DNA from: Campylobacter lari | Lineage (GTDB): Bacteria; Campylobacterota; Campylobacteria; Campylobacterales; Campylobacteraceae | Direction of reading: 5' to 3' | Length of the DNA stretch: 64,000 nt | Assembly (NCBI RefSeq): GCF_004357905.1 | Contig: NZ_SMTT01000007.1 | Span: forward strand, 48,858 to 112,857 | Shown: piece by piece, positions 1-12,837 of the stretch | Layout of the letters: every line of letters starts with the position of its first letter | Numbering within the stretch: position 1 is the stretch's first letter | The notes under the pieces: generated by a model | The model's database searches: none | What the model saw: the letters and a program-made list of their open reading frames with translations, nothing else | What the model was told of the DNA's origin: nothing | Made by a program: the position numbers and the translations under genes

Positions 1-41
1 CATAGCAAAGCAATTATTTGAATTTTTCAACAAGGCATAAA

Positions 42-2180
42 ATGAAACTGCAACAAAATTTCACTGATAATAATTCTATAAAATATACCTGTATTTTAAT
101 CCTTATAGCCTTTGCTTTTAGTGTTTTGTGTAGGTTATACTGGGTGGCTTGGGCAAGTGAGTTTTATGAGTTTTTCTTTAATGATCAACTTATGATTACT
201 ACTAATGATGGCTATGCTTTTGCAGAAGGTGCAAGGGATATGATAGCAGGTTTTCACCAACCTAATGACTTATCTTATTTTGGAAGCTCACTTTCTACTT
301 TAACTTATTGGCTTTATAGTATTTTACCTTTTAGCTTTGAAAGTATTATTTTATATATGAGTACTTTTTTTGCTTCTTTGATCGTTGTGCCTATTATATT
401 AATCGCAAGAGAATATAAACTCACTACCTATGGCTTTATAGCAGCCTTACTTGGAAGTATTGCAAATAGTTATTATAACCGCACTATGAGCGGGTATTAT
501 GATACTGATATGCTAGTGTTAGTTTTACCAATGCTTATTTTGCTTACCTTTATACGCTTAACTATTAATAAAGACATTTTTACCCTACTTTTAAGTCCGG
601 TTTTCATCATGATTTATTTGTGGTGGTATCCATCAAGTTATTCTTTAAATTTTGCCATGATAGGACTTTTTGGTCTTTATACTTTAGTATTTCATAGAAA
701 AGAAAAGATTTTTTATCTAGCTATTGCTTTAATGATCATAGCTTTAAGTATGCTAGCATGGCAATATAAACTTGCTTTGACTGTATTGTTATTTGCTATT
801 TTTGCCTTTAAAGAAGAAAAAATTAATTTTTATATGATTTGGGCTTTGATTTTTATTAGCATTTTGATATTACATTTAAGTGGTGGTTTAGATCCTGTTT
901 TATATCAACTTAAATTTTATGTTTTCAAAGCTTCTGATGTGCAAAATTTAAAAGATGCTGCCTTTATGTATTTTAATGTTAATGAAACTATTATGGAAGT
1001 AAATACTATCGATCCTGAAGTATTTATGCAAAGAATTAGTTCTAGTGTTTTAGTATTTATCCTTTCTTTTATAGGTTTTATCTTACTTTGCAAAGATCAC
1101 AAAAGTATGCTTTTGGCTCTACCTATGCTTGCACTAGGTTTTATGGCTTTAAGAGCTGGACTTAGATTTACCATTTATGCAGTTCCTGTGATGGCTTTGG
1201 GTTTTGGGTATTTTTTATATGCTTTTTTTAATTTTTTAGAAAAAAAACAAATCAAACTTAGTCTGAAAAATAAAAATATCTTGCTCATACTCATTGCATT
1301 TTTTAGTATAAGTCCTGCCCTAATGCATATTTATTATTATAAATCCTCTACTGTTTTTACTTCTTATGAAGCTAGTATTTTAAATGATTTAAAAAATAAA
1401 GCTCAAAGAGAAGATTATGTCGTTGCTTGGTGGGATTATGGTTATCCAATACGCTATTATAGCGATGTAAAAACCTTAATCGATGGTGGAAAACACCTAG
1501 GAAAAGATAATTTTTTCTCATCTTTTGTCTTAAGCAAAGAACAAATTCCAGCAGCTAATATGGCAAGACTTAGCGTAGAATACACTGAAAAATCTTTCAA
1601 AGAAAATTATCCTGATGTTTTAAAAGCTATGGTAAAAGATTATAACCAAACAAGTGCTAAAGATTTTTTAGAAAGTTTAAATGATAAAGATTTTAAATTT
1701 GATACCAATAAAACTAGAGATGTATATATTTACATGCCTTATAGAATGTTGCGTATCATGCCCGTGGTAGCACAATTTGCAAATACAAATCCTGACAATG
1801 GAGAGCAAGAAAAAAGTTTATTTTTCTCTCAAGCCAATGCCATAGCTCAAGATAAAACAACAGGTTCTGTTATGCTTGATAATGGAGTAGAAATTATTAA
1901 TGATTTTAGAGCTTTAAAACTAGAAGGTACAACTATACCTTTAAAAGCTTTTATAGATATAGAATCCATCACTAATGGCAAATTTTATTACAATGAAATT
2001 GATTCAAAAGCTCAAATTTATTTACTCTTTTTAAGAGAATATAAAAGCTTTGTGATTTTAGATGAAAATCTTTATAATAGTGCTTACATACAAATGTTTT
2101 TATTAAATCAATACGATCAAGATTTATTTGAGCAAGTCACTAATGATGCAAGAGCGAAAATTTATAGGCTAAAAAGATGA
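42..2180 (+). CDS. pglB: Oligosaccharyltransferase PglB (N-glycosylation)
   Basis: PglB transfers the lipid-linked glycan to Asn in D/E-x-N-x-S/T sequons of periplasmic proteins. The protein has about a dozen hydrophobic helices over the first ~430 residues and then a soluble periplasmic domain containing the STT3 signature WWDYG. I place the start at the ATG at 42, behind AAGG in caaggcataaa, rather than at the upstream TTG at 18. This gives 712 residues, the length of C. lari PglB, and puts the catalytic Asp at position 56 as in that protein. The gene is followed with a 4-base overlap by pglA. The first 21 bases of the window may be the tail of an upstream pgl gene, but this is too short to call. 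Identification is very secure. Confidence 0.98.
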   Translation: MKLQQNFTDNNSIKYTCILILIAFAFSVLCRLYWVAWASEFYEFFFNDQLMITTNDGYAFAEGARDMIAGFHQPNDLSYFGSSLSTLTYWLYSILPFSFESIILYMSTFFASLIVVPIILIAREYKLTTYGFIAALLGSIANSYYNRTMSGYYDTDMLVLVLPMLILLTFIRLTINKDIFTLLLSPVFIMIYLWWYPSSYSLNFAMIGLFGLYTLVFHRKEKIFYLAIALMIIALSMLAWQYKLALTVLLFAIFAFKEEKINFYMIWALIFISILILHLSGGLDPVLYQLKFYVFKASDVQNLKDAAFMYFNVNETIMEVNTIDPEVFMQRISSSVLVFILSFIGFILLCKDHKSMLLALPMLALGFMALRAGLRFTIYAVPVMALGFGYFLYAFFNFLEKKQIKLSLKNKNILLILIAFFSISPALMHIYYYKSSTVFTSYEASILNDLKNKAQREDYVVAWWDYGYPIRYYSDVKTLIDGGKHLGKDNFFSSFVLSKEQIPAANMARLSVEYTEKSFKENYPDVLKAMVKDYNQTSAKDFLESLNDKDFKFDTNKTRDVYIYMPYRMLRIMPVVAQFANTNPDNGEQEKSLFFSQANAIAQDKTTGSVMLDNGVEIINDFRALKLEGTTIPLKAFIDIESITNGKFYYNEIDSKAQIYLLFLREYKSFVILDENLYNSAYIQMFLLNQYDQDLFEQVTNDARAKIYRLKR

Positions 2181-3304
2181 AAATAGGAATTTTAACCCAT
2201 AGTGCAATGAGTGTGTATTATTTTCGTCTTGCACTCATTAGAGCTTTAGAAAAAAATAATCATGAAGTTATAATCATCACTCCAAAAGATGATTTTGCTA
2301 TTAAGTTACAAGAGCTAGGCTATAAGGTTTGCTTTTATGATTTAGCTAGATCAAGTGTTAATCCTTTGATTGTTTTTAAAAATCTACTTAGTTTAAAAAA
2401 TACACTCAAAAGTTTAAATTTAGATCTTTTACAAACAAGCGCTCACAAAAGCAATACAACAGGTATTATAGCAACTAAAATGGCGGGCATTAAATACACT
2501 TTTGGTTTAGTTGAGGGCTTAGGAAGTTTTTATATAGATGATGATTTTAAAAGCAAATTAGTAAGAATGAGCATTAATTTACTTTATAAAATTTCTTTTA
2601 AACTTGCTAATGGTTTTATTTTTGTCAATGAAAGCAATGCTTTATTTATGAAAAATTTAGGCTTAAAAGAAGAAAAAATCAAAATCATAAAATCCGTAGG
2701 GCTAAATTTAAAACAATTTTTACCTTTAAAAATTAGCACAGAAGAAAAACAAGCTTTTTTAAAAGAACACAATATGCCTGATAAACCTATCGTTTTAATG
2801 ATTTCAAGAGCACTTTGGCATAAAGGAATTAAAGAATTTTATGAAGCAAGCCAAATTTTAAAAGATAAGGCAAATTTTGTTTTAGTGGGTGGAAGAGATG
2901 ATAATAAATCTTGTGCACCATTAGAATTTTTAAACTCAAATGATGTTTTTTATCTTGGCGCAAGAAGTGATATTGCACATTTATTAAATTTATGCGATAT
3001 TTTTGTTTTACCAAGTTATAAAGAAGGCTATCCAAGAACGGTTTTAGAAGCACAAGCTTGTAAAAAAGCATGCGTGGTAAGTGATGCTGAGGGTTGCATT
3101 GAAGCAGTGAATAATGCCATAGACGGTTTAATTTGTAAAAGCAAAGATAGCAAGGATTTAGCTGAAAAAATCGCAGTTTTACTAGAAGATGAAAAACTAA
3201 AAAATACTTTAGCGCAAAATGCTTTTCTTAGAGCACAAAATTATGATGAAAATATCATAGCTTTGAAATATCTTGACTTTTATAGGGGTTTTATAAATGT
3301 ATAA
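2177..3304 (+). CDS. pglA: Glycosyltransferase PglA (GT4 family)
   Basis: PglA adds the first GalNAc to undecaprenyl-linked diNAcBac in the cytoplasm during N-glycan assembly. The 375-residue protein has the two-Rossmann GT-B layout. The C-terminal half carries the GT4 donor-site region, visible as [18 protein letters not shown] with the E-x7-E pattern, after a run resembling [11 protein letters not shown]. It overlaps pglB by 4 bases and pglC by 8 bases, so the genes are probably translationally coupled in one operon. The position between pglB and pglC is the same as in C. jejuni, which supports the assignment. Confidence 0.95.
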   Translation: MKIGILTHSAMSVYYFRLALIRALEKNNHEVIIITPKDDFAIKLQELGYKVCFYDLARSSVNPLIVFKNLLSLKNTLKSLNLDLLQTSAHKSNTTGIIATKMAGIKYTFGLVEGLGSFYIDDDFKSKLVRMSINLLYKISFKLANGFIFVNESNALFMKNLGLKEEKIKIIKSVGLNLKQFLPLKISTEEKQAFLKEHNMPDKPIVLMISRALWHKGIKEFYEASQILKDKANFVLVGGRDDNKSCAPLEFLNSNDVFYLGARSDIAHLLNLCDIFVLPSYKEGYPRTVLEAQACKKACVVSDAEGCIEAVNNAIDGLICKSKDSKDLAEKIAVLLEDEKLKNTLAQNAFLRAQNYDENIIALKYLDFYRGFINV

Positions 3305-3885
3305 AAATGGTTTAAAGCGTGTTTTTGACTTTTTTTTGGCTTTGATTTTATTGATTATTTTTTTACCCTTTATAGTGCTTATAGGTATTGTTTTAAAAAT
3401 CATTCAAGGAAGTGTGCTTTTTAAACAAGCAAGACCAGGATTAAATGAAAAAATTTTTTATATTTATAAATTTAAAACTATGAGTGATGAAACCGATGAA
3501 AATGGAGAATTACTTCCTGATGAATTACGCTTAAAGCCTTTTGGTAAGCTAGTTAGAAGCTTGAGTTTAGATGAATTACCGCAGCTTTTTAATGTATTAA
3601 AAGGCGATATGAGCTTCATAGGCCCAAGACCTTTACTTGTAGAATACTTGCCCTTATACAATCAAGAGCAAAAAAAACGCCACGATGTAAGACCAGGCAT
3701 TACAGGTTGGGCACAGATTAATGGACGCAATGCTATTTCTTGGGAGCAAAAATTTAAATATGATGTAGAATATGTGCAAAATTGCTCTTTTTTATTTGAT
3801 CTTAAAATCTTTTTTATGACCATTATTAAAGTTTTAAAAAGAAGCGGGGTTAATAAAGAAGGAGTAGCTACAACGGATAAATTCA

Positions 3886-3899
<14 letters not shown>
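3297..3899 (+). CDS. pglC: Undecaprenyl-phosphate diNAcBac-1-phosphate transferase PglC
   Basis: PglC starts the N-glycan by transferring phospho-diNAcBac to undecaprenyl phosphate at the inner membrane. It is a small monotopic phosphoglycosyl transferase of 200 residues. A single N-terminal hydrophobic segment (about residues 10-35) is followed by the family hallmarks: FKTM, then [23 protein letters not shown] split across the centre, and [14 protein letters not shown]. The length agrees with C. jejuni PglC. It overlaps pglA at its start and pglD by 14 bases at its end. Confidence 0.96.
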
Positions 3900-5639
<1,740 letters not shown>

Positions 5640-5640
5640 G

Positions 5641-7404
5641 ATGGATTATAAAAGCAAACGCTTAGGATTTTTTCTAGGCGCTGATATTTTACTTTTTGTT
5701 ATAAGTATTTATTTGTCTTTTTCTTTACGCTTTAGTGCGGACATCCCAAGTGAATTTTATGAAGGTATGTTTAAAAGTGCTGTGATTTTGATTTTACTTA
5801 AAATCATTTTTCTAGCTTTTTTTAAAATTTATCAAGTTGCTTGGAGATTTTTCTCACTTAATGAAGCGCGTAAATTAGTCATCGCTTTAGCTTTGGCTGA
5901 GCTTGTATTTTTAGCAATTTATTATTTTTACGATGATTTTTTCAATCCTTTTCCAAGAAGCGTTATAGGAATAGACTTTGTTTTATCTTGTATGCTAATT
6001 GGAAGTTTGCGTATAAGCAAAAGAATGATAGTTGATTTTAGAAAGCCAAAATACAACGAAGAACATCCTTGTATAGTAGTTGGCGCCACTTCAAAGGCTT
6101 TGCATTTATTAAAAGGAGCTAAAGAAGGGAGCTTAGGACTTTTTCCTGTAGCTGTAGTAGATGAGCGTAAAAATTTAATAGGTACTTATTGTGATAAATT
6201 TATAGTTGAAGAAAAAGAAGCAATCAGAAAATATACCGCTGAAGGAATTCATACTGCTATCATTGCTTTAAAACTTGAGCAAGAAGAATTAAAAAAGCTT
6301 TTTGACGAACTCATTGCTTATGGGATTAATGATATAAAGCTTTTTTCTTTTACGCAAAATGAAGCAAGAGATATAAGTATCGAAGATTTATTAGCGCGTA
6401 AGCCAAAAGATTTGGATAATGCTTGCGTGATTGATTTTATCAAAGATAAAGTAGTTTTAGTTAGTGGAGCTGGTGGAACTATAGGAAGTGAGCTTTGCAA
6501 ACAATGCATTAAATTTGGTGCAAAACGCTTGATCATGCTTGATCATAGTGAGTATAATTTATATAAAATCAATGAGGAATTAAGCTTACATAAAGAAAAA
6601 ATCGAACCTATTATGATGAGTATATTAGACAAAGAAGCATTAGAAAAACTTTTACAAGAAAAAAACATAGATTTGATTTTACATGCAGCAGCTTACAAAC
6701 ATGTGCCTTTATGTGAGCAAAATCCACATTCAGCTATTTTAAATAACATCATAGGTACTAAAAATTTAATCGATCTTGCAAAAGCTTATAAGGTTGCTAA
6801 ATTTGTTATGATAAGCACTGATAAGGCTGTAAGACCGACTAACATCATGGGTTGCACAAAAAGAATTTGTGAACTTTATACATTAAGTTCAAGTTGTGAA
6901 AATTTTGAAGTAGCTTGTGTGCGTTTTGGTAATGTTTTAGGGTCAAGTGGAAGTGTAATACCTAAATTTAAAGCTCAAATTGCAGCTAATGAGCCACTTA
7001 CTCTTACTCATCCTGATATAGTGCGTTATTTTATGTTAGTAGATGAGGCTGTGCAACTTGTTTTACAAGCTGCGGCTATTGCTAAAGGTGGAGAATTATT
7101 TGTACTTGATATGGGTGAGCCTGTTAAAATCATGGACTTAGCTCAAAAAATGCTTTTACTTTCTAATAAAAAGTTAGAAATCAAAATCACTGGGCTTAGA
7201 AAAGGTGAAAAACTTTACGAAGAGCTTTTAATCCATGAAAATGATTTAAAAACTCAATATGAAAGTATATTTGTTACCACTAGTGATCTTAAAGATTTAA
7301 AAATTTTAAATCAAGAAATAGAAAAATTACTCCACAGCACAGATCCTGCAAAAGTTTTAAAGGAGATTGTGCCTGAATTTAATCACAATAAAAACGGAGA
7401 GTGA
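5641..7404 (+). CDS. pglF: UDP-GlcNAc 4,6-dehydratase PglF
   Basis: PglF catalyses the first step of UDP-diNAcBac synthesis. The 587-residue protein starts with about four membrane segments (residues 10-130). A linker Rossmann-like domain follows, then the catalytic SDR domain with GAGGTIGSE (near 278) and the conserved runs [10 protein letters not shown] and [14 protein letters not shown]. As in this dehydratase family the usual catalytic Tyr of the YxxxK motif is replaced (MGCTK). The length is close to C. jejuni PglF. This is the last pgl gene here: pglG, which follows in C. jejuni, is not present before cheY. Confidence 0.96.
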   Translation: MDYKSKRLGFFLGADILLFVISIYLSFSLRFSADIPSEFYEGMFKSAVILILLKIIFLAFFKIYQVAWRFFSLNEARKLVIALALAELVFLAIYYFYDDFFNPFPRSVIGIDFVLSCMLIGSLRISKRMIVDFRKPKYNEEHPCIVVGATSKALHLLKGAKEGSLGLFPVAVVDERKNLIGTYCDKFIVEEKEAIRKYTAEGIHTAIIALKLEQEELKKLFDELIAYGINDIKLFSFTQNEARDISIEDLLARKPKDLDNACVIDFIKDKVVLVSGAGGTIGSELCKQCIKFGAKRLIMLDHSEYNLYKINEELSLHKEKIEPIMMSILDKEALEKLLQEKNIDLILHAAAYKHVPLCEQNPHSAILNNIIGTKNLIDLAKAYKVAKFVMISTDKAVRPTNIMGCTKRICELYTLSSSCENFEVACVRFGNVLGSSGSVIPKFKAQIAANEPLTLTHPDIVRYFMLVDEAVQLVLQAAAIAKGGELFVLDMGEPVKIMDLAQKMLLLSNKKLEIKITGLRKGEKLYEELLIHENDLKTQYESIFVTTSDLKDLKILNQEIEKLLHSTDPAKVLKEIVPEFNHNKNGE

Positions 7405-7431
7405 TTAAATTCTAATTTTATTTTAAAATGA

Positions 7432-7437
7432 TATAAT
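7432..7437 (+). promoter_or_regulatory. Probable sigma70 -10 box for cheY
   Basis: A perfect TATAAT preceded by TGA (extended -10 form) lies about 80 bases before the cheY start, in the only sizeable gap between pglF and cheY. Campylobacter housekeeping promoters rely on the -10 box with little -35 conservation, and none is obvious here. Confidence 0.55.
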
Positions 7438-7517
7438 ATAAACTTTTAATTGATTAATAAAAATAAAAACGATACAATTACAGTTTTATGTAATTACATC
7501 AAGATAAAGGAAAAAAA

Positions 7518-7895
7518 GTGAAGTTATTAGTAGTTGATGATAGTTCTACCATGAGAAGAATAATCAAAAATACCCTTGTAAGATTAGGCCACAAGGATGT
7601 TTTAGAAGCTGAACACGGGGTTGAAGCTTGGGATTTACTTTCACAAAATGATGATATTAAAATTTTAATTACTGACTGGAATATGCCTGAAATGAATGGC
7701 TTGGAATTAGTAAAAAAAGTAAGAGCGGAAGAAAAATATGCTGATATGCCAATTATTATGGTAACTACAGAAGGTGGTAAAGCAGAAGTTATTACCGCCT
7801 TAAAAGCAGGCGTAAATAACTATATTGTAAAACCTTTTACTCCTCAAGTGTTAAAAGAAAAACTTGAAGATGTTTTAGGAACAAACGAAGGCTAA
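7518..7895 (+). CDS. cheY: Chemotaxis response regulator CheY
   Basis: CheY is the diffusible single-domain response regulator that, phosphorylated by CheA, binds the flagellar switch and sets rotation. All receiver residues are visible in the 125-residue protein: the acidic pair D7/D8, the phospho-acceptor D53 in ITDWNMPEMNG, T in MVTTEGG and K in IVKPF. The start is GTG, seven bases after AAGG, and gives the MKLLVVDDSS start typical of Campylobacter CheY. It has its own likely promoter and is followed closely by prmA. Confidence 0.98.
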   Translation: MKLLVVDDSSTMRRIIKNTLVRLGHKDVLEAEHGVEAWDLLSQNDDIKILITDWNMPEMNGLELVKKVRAEEKYADMPIIMVTTEGGKAEVITALKAGVNNYIVKPFTPQVLKEKLEDVLGTNEG

Positions 7896-7907
7896 TTATA
7901 AGTTTTT

Positions 7908-8744
7908 ATGCAAACACATTATTACGAACTTTTTTTTCAAACAGACAAGGAATATTTAGATTTATTCCTTGATCTTATCTTTTCTCTAGAGATAGACGCT
8001 ATAGAAGAAAAAAACAATGGTATTTATATAAGATCAGAAGAAGATATAGAACTCATTAAAATAGCCTTGCATGATTTTCATCAAAAATTATGTCAAAAAC
8101 TAAATACTCATATTAATTTCCACTCTACCTTAGAAAAAAAAGAAAATAAAAATTGGATAGAAGAGTATAAAAAAGGTATACAAGCTTTGACGATCGATAA
8201 TATCCACATTCATACCACTTGGCAAGAAGCTAAACAAGATAAAATTAATATCATTATAGATCCTGCTCTAGCTTTTGGCTCAGGACATCATGAGAGTACT
8301 TATACTTGTATAGAATTTCTACAAAAATATACAGATAATTCCAAATTTTGCTTAGATGTGGGTTGTGGAAGTGGAATTTTAAGCATTATCATGGCAAAAC
8401 TTGGAGCCAAAGTACAAGCTTGCGATACAGATGAATTAGCTATAGTTGCAAGTAAAGAAAACGCGAAATTAAATCAAGTTAGCTTTGATGATATTTGGGT
8501 AGGTTCTATTAATAAAAGCTTACATAAATATGATATAGTTGTGGCAAATATCATTGCCGATATATTGATCATACTAGAAAAAGATCTTAAAGAAAAAACC
8601 AAAGAAGGTGGAATTTTGATCTTATCTGGTATATTAAATAAATATGAAGAAAGGATTAAAAATAAATTCAAAGATTTCACTTTGTTAGAATGCAAACACA
8701 AAGGAGAATGGTTGAGTTTAGTTTATAAAAAGGAATTGCAATAA
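7908..8744 (+). CDS. prmA: Ribosomal protein L11 methyltransferase PrmA
   Basis: PrmA is an AdoMet-dependent methyltransferase that trimethylates ribosomal protein L11. The C-terminal half of the 278-residue protein shows the SAM-binding motif DVGCGSGILSI (near 148) and the PrmA-type substrate motif AFGSGHHEST just before it, then VANIIADI as the post-methyltransferase motif. The weakly conserved N-terminal part is the L11-binding region. It begins 12 bases after cheY, and its stop overlaps the ftsH start by one base. The order cheY-prmA-ftsH is the same in C. jejuni. Confidence 0.93.
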   Translation: MQTHYYELFFQTDKEYLDLFLDLIFSLEIDAIEEKNNGIYIRSEEDIELIKIALHDFHQKLCQKLNTHINFHSTLEKKENKNWIEEYKKGIQALTIDNIHIHTTWQEAKQDKINIIIDPALAFGSGHHESTYTCIEFLQKYTDNSKFCLDVGCGSGILSIIMAKLGAKVQACDTDELAIVASKENAKLNQVSFDDIWVGSINKSLHKYDIVVANIIADILIILEKDLKEKTKEGGILILSGILNKYEERIKNKFKDFTLLECKHKGEWLSLVYKKELQ

Positions 8745-10666
8745 TGAATAAAAAACCAAATGATTTAAAAGATAATCAAAACAATAATAACTTTTTTAAC
8801 AAAAATCCCATTTTTATTTTTGCTATTTTTGCCATTGTGATGATTCTTTTATTTAAAGGATTTTCAGATGATGGTAGCATGGGTATTATGGGCGGAGAAA
8901 ACACTAAAAAAGTTACTTATTCTGAATTAAAAACTTTAATTGAAAATAATCAAATTGCCCAAGTTAATATAGGTCAAACTACTATAAAAGCTGTATCTAA
9001 AGCAGGAAATATGGTATATATTACCAAAAAAGTTCCAAATGATGCTACTTTTGTTCCTTTGCTTGACTCAAAAGGCGTTTCCTATGGTGCTTTTAATGAA
9101 AGCAATTGGTTTATAGATATCTTACTTTCTTGGGTTTTGCCAGTATTTATTTTCTTTGGTATATGGATGTTTTTAGCTTCTCGTATGCAAAAAAATATGG
9201 GTGGATCTATACTTGGTATAGGAAGTTCTAAAAAACTTGTAAATTCAGAAAAACCGAAGGTTAAATTTAATGATGTTGCAGGTGTTGAAGAAGCAAAAGA
9301 AGAAGTTAAAGAAATTGTTGATTTTCTAAAATATCCTGAAAGATACATTAATCTTGGAGCAAAAATTCCAAAAGGACTTTTGCTTGTTGGCCCTCCAGGT
9401 ACAGGTAAAACTTTGCTTGCAAAAGCAGTAGCAGGCGAAGCTGATGTGCCATTTTTTAGCGTATCAGGTTCATCTTTTATAGAAATGTTTGTTGGTGTTG
9501 GTGCTAGCAGGGTTAGAGATTTGTTTGAAAATGCTAAAAAAGAAGCTCCAGCTATTGTATTTATAGATGAAATCGATGCTATAGGTAAATCACGTGCAGC
9601 AAGCGGTATGATGGGCGGAAATGATGAAAGAGAGCAAACTTTAAATCAACTTCTAGCTGAAATGGATGGTTTTGGTACCGAAAGCTCACCAGTAATTGTT
9701 CTAGCAGCGACAAATCGCCCTGAAGTACTTGATGCAGCACTACTTAGACCGGGGCGTTTTGATAGGCAAGTTTTGGTAGATAAGCCTGATTTTAAAGGTA
9801 GATGTGATATTTTAAAAGTCCATATGAAAGATGTTAAAATTTCACCTGAAGTAAAAGTAGAAGATATTGCAAGATTAACAGCAGGTCTTGCGGGTGCTGA
9901 TTTGGCAAATATCATTAATGAAGCAGCTTTGCTTGCAGGTAGAGATTCTAAAAAACATGTGGAACAAAAAGACTTGGTAGAGGCAGTAGAAAGAGCCATA
10001 GCAGGACTTGAGAAAAAATCACGCAGAATTAATGATAAAGAGAAAAAAATCGTAACTTATCATGAGTGCGGCCATGCTTTAATAGCTGAAACTACAAAAG
10101 GTGCTAAAAAAGTAAGTAAAGTTTCTGTTATTCCTCGTGGTTTAGCAGCTTTAGGATATACACTCAATACCCCTGAAGAAAATAAATTTTTAATGCAAAA
10201 ACATGAACTTTTAGCTGAAGTTGATGTGCTTTTAGGAGGACGCGCGGCTGAAGAAATTTTCATTAAAGAAATTTCAACAGGCGCAAGCAATGACCTTGAG
10301 CGTGCAACTGATATTATCAAAGCTATGATTTCTATGTATGGTATGAGTGAAATTGCTGGCTTAATGGTACTTGAAAAGCAAAGAAATACTTTCTTAAGTG
10401 GTGGGCAAACTGTAAAAGATTATTCTGATAAAATGGCTCAAGATTTAGATGAGTATGTAAAGAAAACATTGGATGAACGCTATGCGGGTGTAAAAGAAAT
10501 TTTAAAAACCTATAGCGGTGCTATAGAGGTGATGGTACAAGCACTCTATGAAGAAGAAACTATTGATGGTGCCAAAGTAAGAGAGATTATTAAAAACTAT
10601 GAAGAAGAAAATAATCTTCCAACACGCCTAGAAGAAAAAGAGCAAGAAGCTACTAAGGAAGACTAA
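8744..10666 (+). CDS. ftsH: ATP-dependent zinc metalloprotease FtsH
   Basis: FtsH is the membrane-anchored AAA+ protease that degrades unassembled and short-lived membrane proteins. The 640-residue protein has two membrane segments (about 25-40 and 122-142) bracketing a periplasmic domain. The AAA module has Walker A GPPGTGKT, Walker [12 protein letters not shown] and the second region of homology [20 protein letters not shown]. The M41 peptidase domain has zinc motif HECGH, where most bacteria have HEAGH; the ligands themselves are kept. It overlaps the next gene by one base. Confidence 0.97.
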   Translation: MNKKPNDLKDNQNNNNFFNKNPIFIFAIFAIVMILLFKGFSDDGSMGIMGGENTKKVTYSELKTLIENNQIAQVNIGQTTIKAVSKAGNMVYITKKVPNDATFVPLLDSKGVSYGAFNESNWFIDILLSWVLPVFIFFGIWMFLASRMQKNMGGSILGIGSSKKLVNSEKPKVKFNDVAGVEEAKEEVKEIVDFLKYPERYINLGAKIPKGLLLVGPPGTGKTLLAKAVAGEADVPFFSVSGSSFIEMFVGVGASRVRDLFENAKKEAPAIVFIDEIDAIGKSRAASGMMGGNDEREQTLNQLLAEMDGFGTESSPVIVLAATNRPEVLDAALLRPGRFDRQVLVDKPDFKGRCDILKVHMKDVKISPEVKVEDIARLTAGLAGADLANIINEAALLAGRDSKKHVEQKDLVEAVERAIAGLEKKSRRINDKEKKIVTYHECGHALIAETTKGAKKVSKVSVIPRGLAALGYTLNTPEENKFLMQKHELLAEVDVLLGGRAAEEIFIKEISTGASNDLERATDIIKAMISMYGMSEIAGLMVLEKQRNTFLSGGQTVKDYSDKMAQDLDEYVKKTLDERYAGVKEILKTYSGAIEVMVQALYEEETIDGAKVREIIKNYEEENNLPTRLEEKEQEATKED

Positions 10667-11283
10667 TGAAAACAAATTTTATTGCAAAAACTGGTTGGAG
10701 TTTGCTTATAGTTCTAGCTATAGTTTTTGCAATATTTCAATTTATATGGGGATTTTCTTGGCTTTTATGGTGTATTTTTATATTTTTTATTTATCTTTTT
10801 AGAACTAAAAAAATTGATTATATAGCAGATCCAAACACCATTATAGCTCCCATAGAAGGAAAAATCAAATGTATCAAAACAAGCTCATATAAAGAGCTTG
10901 GCGAGTGTATAGAAGTGCAAATTATCAATAATATTTTTTCCCAAGGAAATATCATAGCTCCGCTTGATATGAATATAGAAGAAACTAGAATAAGGCATGG
11001 ACTTTTTTTATGTCCATTTATGAAAAATACAAATTTAATGGGTGAAAGAATGTTATTTTTAGCTAATTCCAAGAGCAAACAATGGGCATTACGCGTTATT
11101 TTTGGAGCATTAAATAGAAAAGCTCATATTGATGATTTTGGCCATCATTTAAACCATGGACAAAATATAGGTTTTATGTTTGATGGCAGTGTGAGTTTAT
11201 TACTTCCAAAAGACACTAGAATTTGCGTAAATGAAAATGATAAAGTACGCATTGGTACATTAATAGGGTATTTAAATCCATGA
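10666..11283 (+). CDS. Phosphatidylserine decarboxylase-related membrane protein
   Basis: This 205-residue protein looks like the short form of phosphatidylserine decarboxylase. Two N-terminal hydrophobic stretches (about 12-46) are followed by a domain with APIEGKI and a C-terminal DGSVSLLLP that resembles the Gly-Ser self-cleavage site generating the pyruvoyl group in this family. It overlaps pssA by 4 bases, and pssA makes phosphatidylserine, so a role in phospholipid synthesis is reasonable. Campylobacter relatives carry the same gene between ftsH and pssA. Whether it is the functional decarboxylase or a paralogue cannot be told from this window. Confidence 0.65.
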   Translation: MKTNFIAKTGWSLLIVLAIVFAIFQFIWGFSWLLWCIFIFFIYLFRTKKIDYIADPNTIIAPIEGKIKCIKTSSYKELGECIEVQIINNIFSQGNIIAPLDMNIEETRIRHGLFLCPFMKNTNLMGERMLFLANSKSKQWALRVIFGALNRKAHIDDFGHHLNHGQNIGFMFDGSVSLLLPKDTRICVNENDKVRIGTLIGYLNP

Positions 11284-11990
11284 ATTTTAAACTAATTTAT
11301 ATTTTACCTAATCTTTTTACAGCCGCTTCCATATTTTTAGGTATTATTTCAGTGATTGCTTCTATTAATCAAAACTTTGATAAAGCATTAATTTATATCA
11401 TTTTATCATTAATTTGCGATGGTTTAGATGGACGCGTTGCAAGAGCTACCAACTCTACTTCTAAATTTGGAGTTGAGTTTGACTCACTAGCTGATTTAAT
11501 AGCCTTTGGTGTAGCACCTGCTATGCTTTTTTATATGAGCATAGGTTATGAATATGGTCGTTTTGGCTCATTAATAGCTGGTTTATTTGTAGTTTTTGGC
11601 GCTATACGCTTGGCAAGATTTAATGTCACAACAGGAACTTATGAACCATCGGTTTTTATAGGTCTACCTATACCAACAGCAGCAGTTGTAAGTGCTTTAT
11701 GGGTAAGTGCTTATTTATATTATGATTTTTTACATGATTTTTCTTTAATAATAATATGTATCCAAATGCTTCTAGCCTTTTTAATGGTAAGCAACATAAG
11801 GTATCCAAGTTTTAAGAAAATCGATCTAAAAAGAGCAAATGTTTTGAAGGTGTTAATCCTTTTAGTAATTTTATTTTCTATGCTTTATCTGTATTTTTTA
11901 GAAAGTGCATTGATTATTGCTAGTTTATATGTGCTTTATGGGATTGTTCGTAGTTTTTTTACCCTAGCTCGTAAATTTAAAAAATATTAA
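11280..11990 (+). CDS. pssA: CDP-diacylglycerol-serine O-phosphatidyltransferase PssA
   Basis: PssA makes phosphatidylserine from CDP-diacylglycerol and serine in the inner membrane. The CDP-alcohol phosphatidyltransferase signature (DG, AR, then G and two D residues at fixed spacing) is complete in CDGLDGRVARAT followed by FGVEFDSLAD, near residues 47-70. The rest of the 236-residue protein is hydrophobic, with about seven membrane segments. The overlap with the preceding decarboxylase-like gene suggests coupled production of phosphatidylethanolamine precursors. Confidence 0.92.
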   Translation: MNFKLIYILPNLFTAASIFLGIISVIASINQNFDKALIYIILSLICDGLDGRVARATNSTSKFGVEFDSLADLIAFGVAPAMLFYMSIGYEYGRFGSLIAGLFVVFGAIRLARFNVTTGTYEPSVFIGLPIPTAAVVSALWVSAYLYYDFLHDFSLIIICIQMLLAFLMVSNIRYPSFKKIDLKRANVLKVLILLVILFSMLYLYFLESALIIASLYVLYGIVRSFFTLARKFKKY

Positions 11991-12051
11991 TTTTACTTTC
12001 ACTTCATTTTCTATCAATATACTTTTAATTATTTTTCAAAAAGGAGTAAAA

Positions 12052-12606
12052 ATGAATAAAAACAAATTATTCAGACAAATTCACATTTACATTAGTTTAT
12101 TTTTCTTACCACTTGCATTTTTATATGCAATCACAGGTTTTGCTTATATAGCTGGTTTTGATGGAGAAAGTGGAGCTAAAATTCAAAATTACAAAGTTCA
12201 AGCTATTATTCAAGAGGGTGCTGAAGCTGAATTTTTAATTGATTTTTTAAAGAAAAACAACTTAAAAATTCCTTCATCTTTGGAACCAAAACTCAACAAA
12301 AAAGGCGATGGCATAGAACTTGGGACTATAAATTATATAGCAAGTATTATAAAATTAGATGAGAATGACTATGAAATTACAACAAAAGATAGAAGCTTGC
12401 TTGGAAATATGATTTTGCTTCATAAAGATAAAGGTATGTGGTACTTTTCTGTACTTGGGTTAGCTTTTGCACTTGCTATGATAATACTTTATATTTCAGG
12501 ACTTTTAATCACTATTATAGCTATACGCAAAGATAGAGGTAAACAAATAGCAGTTTTAGGTGCTGGTTTTATTATAACTTTAATCATAGCTTATTTCAGT
12601 GTATAA
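12052..12606 (+). CDS. PepSY-associated membrane protein, function unknown
   Basis: This 184-residue protein has an N-terminal basic segment plus hydrophobic helix (RQIHIYISLFFLPLAFLYAITG), a periplasmic middle part of about 90 residues, a second helix near 135-157 and a third at the C-terminus. The R-x-x-H-x-Y/W start and LLHKDKGMWYFSVLG resemble PepSY-associated transmembrane proteins, some of which sit near iron or reductase systems. No catalytic motif is visible and the neighbours give no clear functional link. A strong AAGGAG ribosome site precedes the ATG, and a hairpin terminator follows. Confidence 0.6.
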   Translation: MNKNKLFRQIHIYISLFFLPLAFLYAITGFAYIAGFDGESGAKIQNYKVQAIIQEGAEAEFLIDFLKKNNLKIPSSLEPKLNKKGDGIELGTINYIASIIKLDENDYEITTKDRSLLGNMILLHKDKGMWYFSVLGLAFALAMIILYISGLLITIIAIRKDRGKQIAVLGAGFIITLIIAYFSV

Positions 12607-12613
12607 ATTTAAG

Positions 12614-12650
12614 GTATATCTTATAAACAATAAGATATACTTTCCCTTTT
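12614..12650 (+). terminator. Rho-independent terminator after the PepSY-type gene
   Basis: An 11-bp perfect stem (GTATATCTTAT at 12614-12624 with ATAAGATATAC at 12630-12640), a 5-base loop and a T-rich tail lie directly after the gene and just before the tRNA. Confidence 0.75.
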
Positions 12651-12655
12651 AATAC

Positions 12656-12745
12656 GGACAGATGGGTGAGTGGCTGAAACCACACCCCTGCTAAGGGTGC
12701 AGATCTTAACGGGTCTCGAGGGTTCAAATCCCTCTCTGTCCGCCA
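12656..12745 (+). tRNA. tRNA-Ser (anticodon GCT)
   Basis: The acceptor stem GGACAGA (12656-12662) pairs with TCTGTCC (12735-12741), followed by discriminator G and encoded CCA. The anticodon loop CTGCTAA gives anticodon GCT, reading AGC/AGU. The long variable arm and the 90-nt length are typical of tRNA-Ser. The T-arm and acceptor 3' half (from 12719) are duplicated at 22316-22343, so this gene is the integration site of the prophage and its intact 3' end is preserved at the left junction. Confidence 0.96.
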
Positions 12746-12746
12746 C
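12719..12746 (+). repeat. Prophage attachment site attL (28-bp direct repeat)
   Basis: 28 bases covering the T-arm, the acceptor 3' half, CCA and one further C of tRNA-Ser are repeated exactly at 22316-22343; the flanking bases differ on both sides. The integrase gene lies about 90 bases inside this end. Confidence 0.93.
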
Positions 12747-12837
12747 TATCTGAATACTATTTTTCCATAATAAAAGGGTATGAAAGAAATAAAAAAATAA
12801 TACTTAATATTATAATTATTTATTATAACTATTATTT

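Noticed and set aside
18..41. Upstream TTG start adding eight residues to PglB
   Set aside because: The ATG at 42 has a ribosome site and gives the known 712-residue length and residue numbering.
10060..10090. HECGH instead of HEAGH in FtsH as a damaged zinc site
   Set aside because: Both His ligands and the Glu are kept; the Ala-to-Cys change lies at a non-ligand position.
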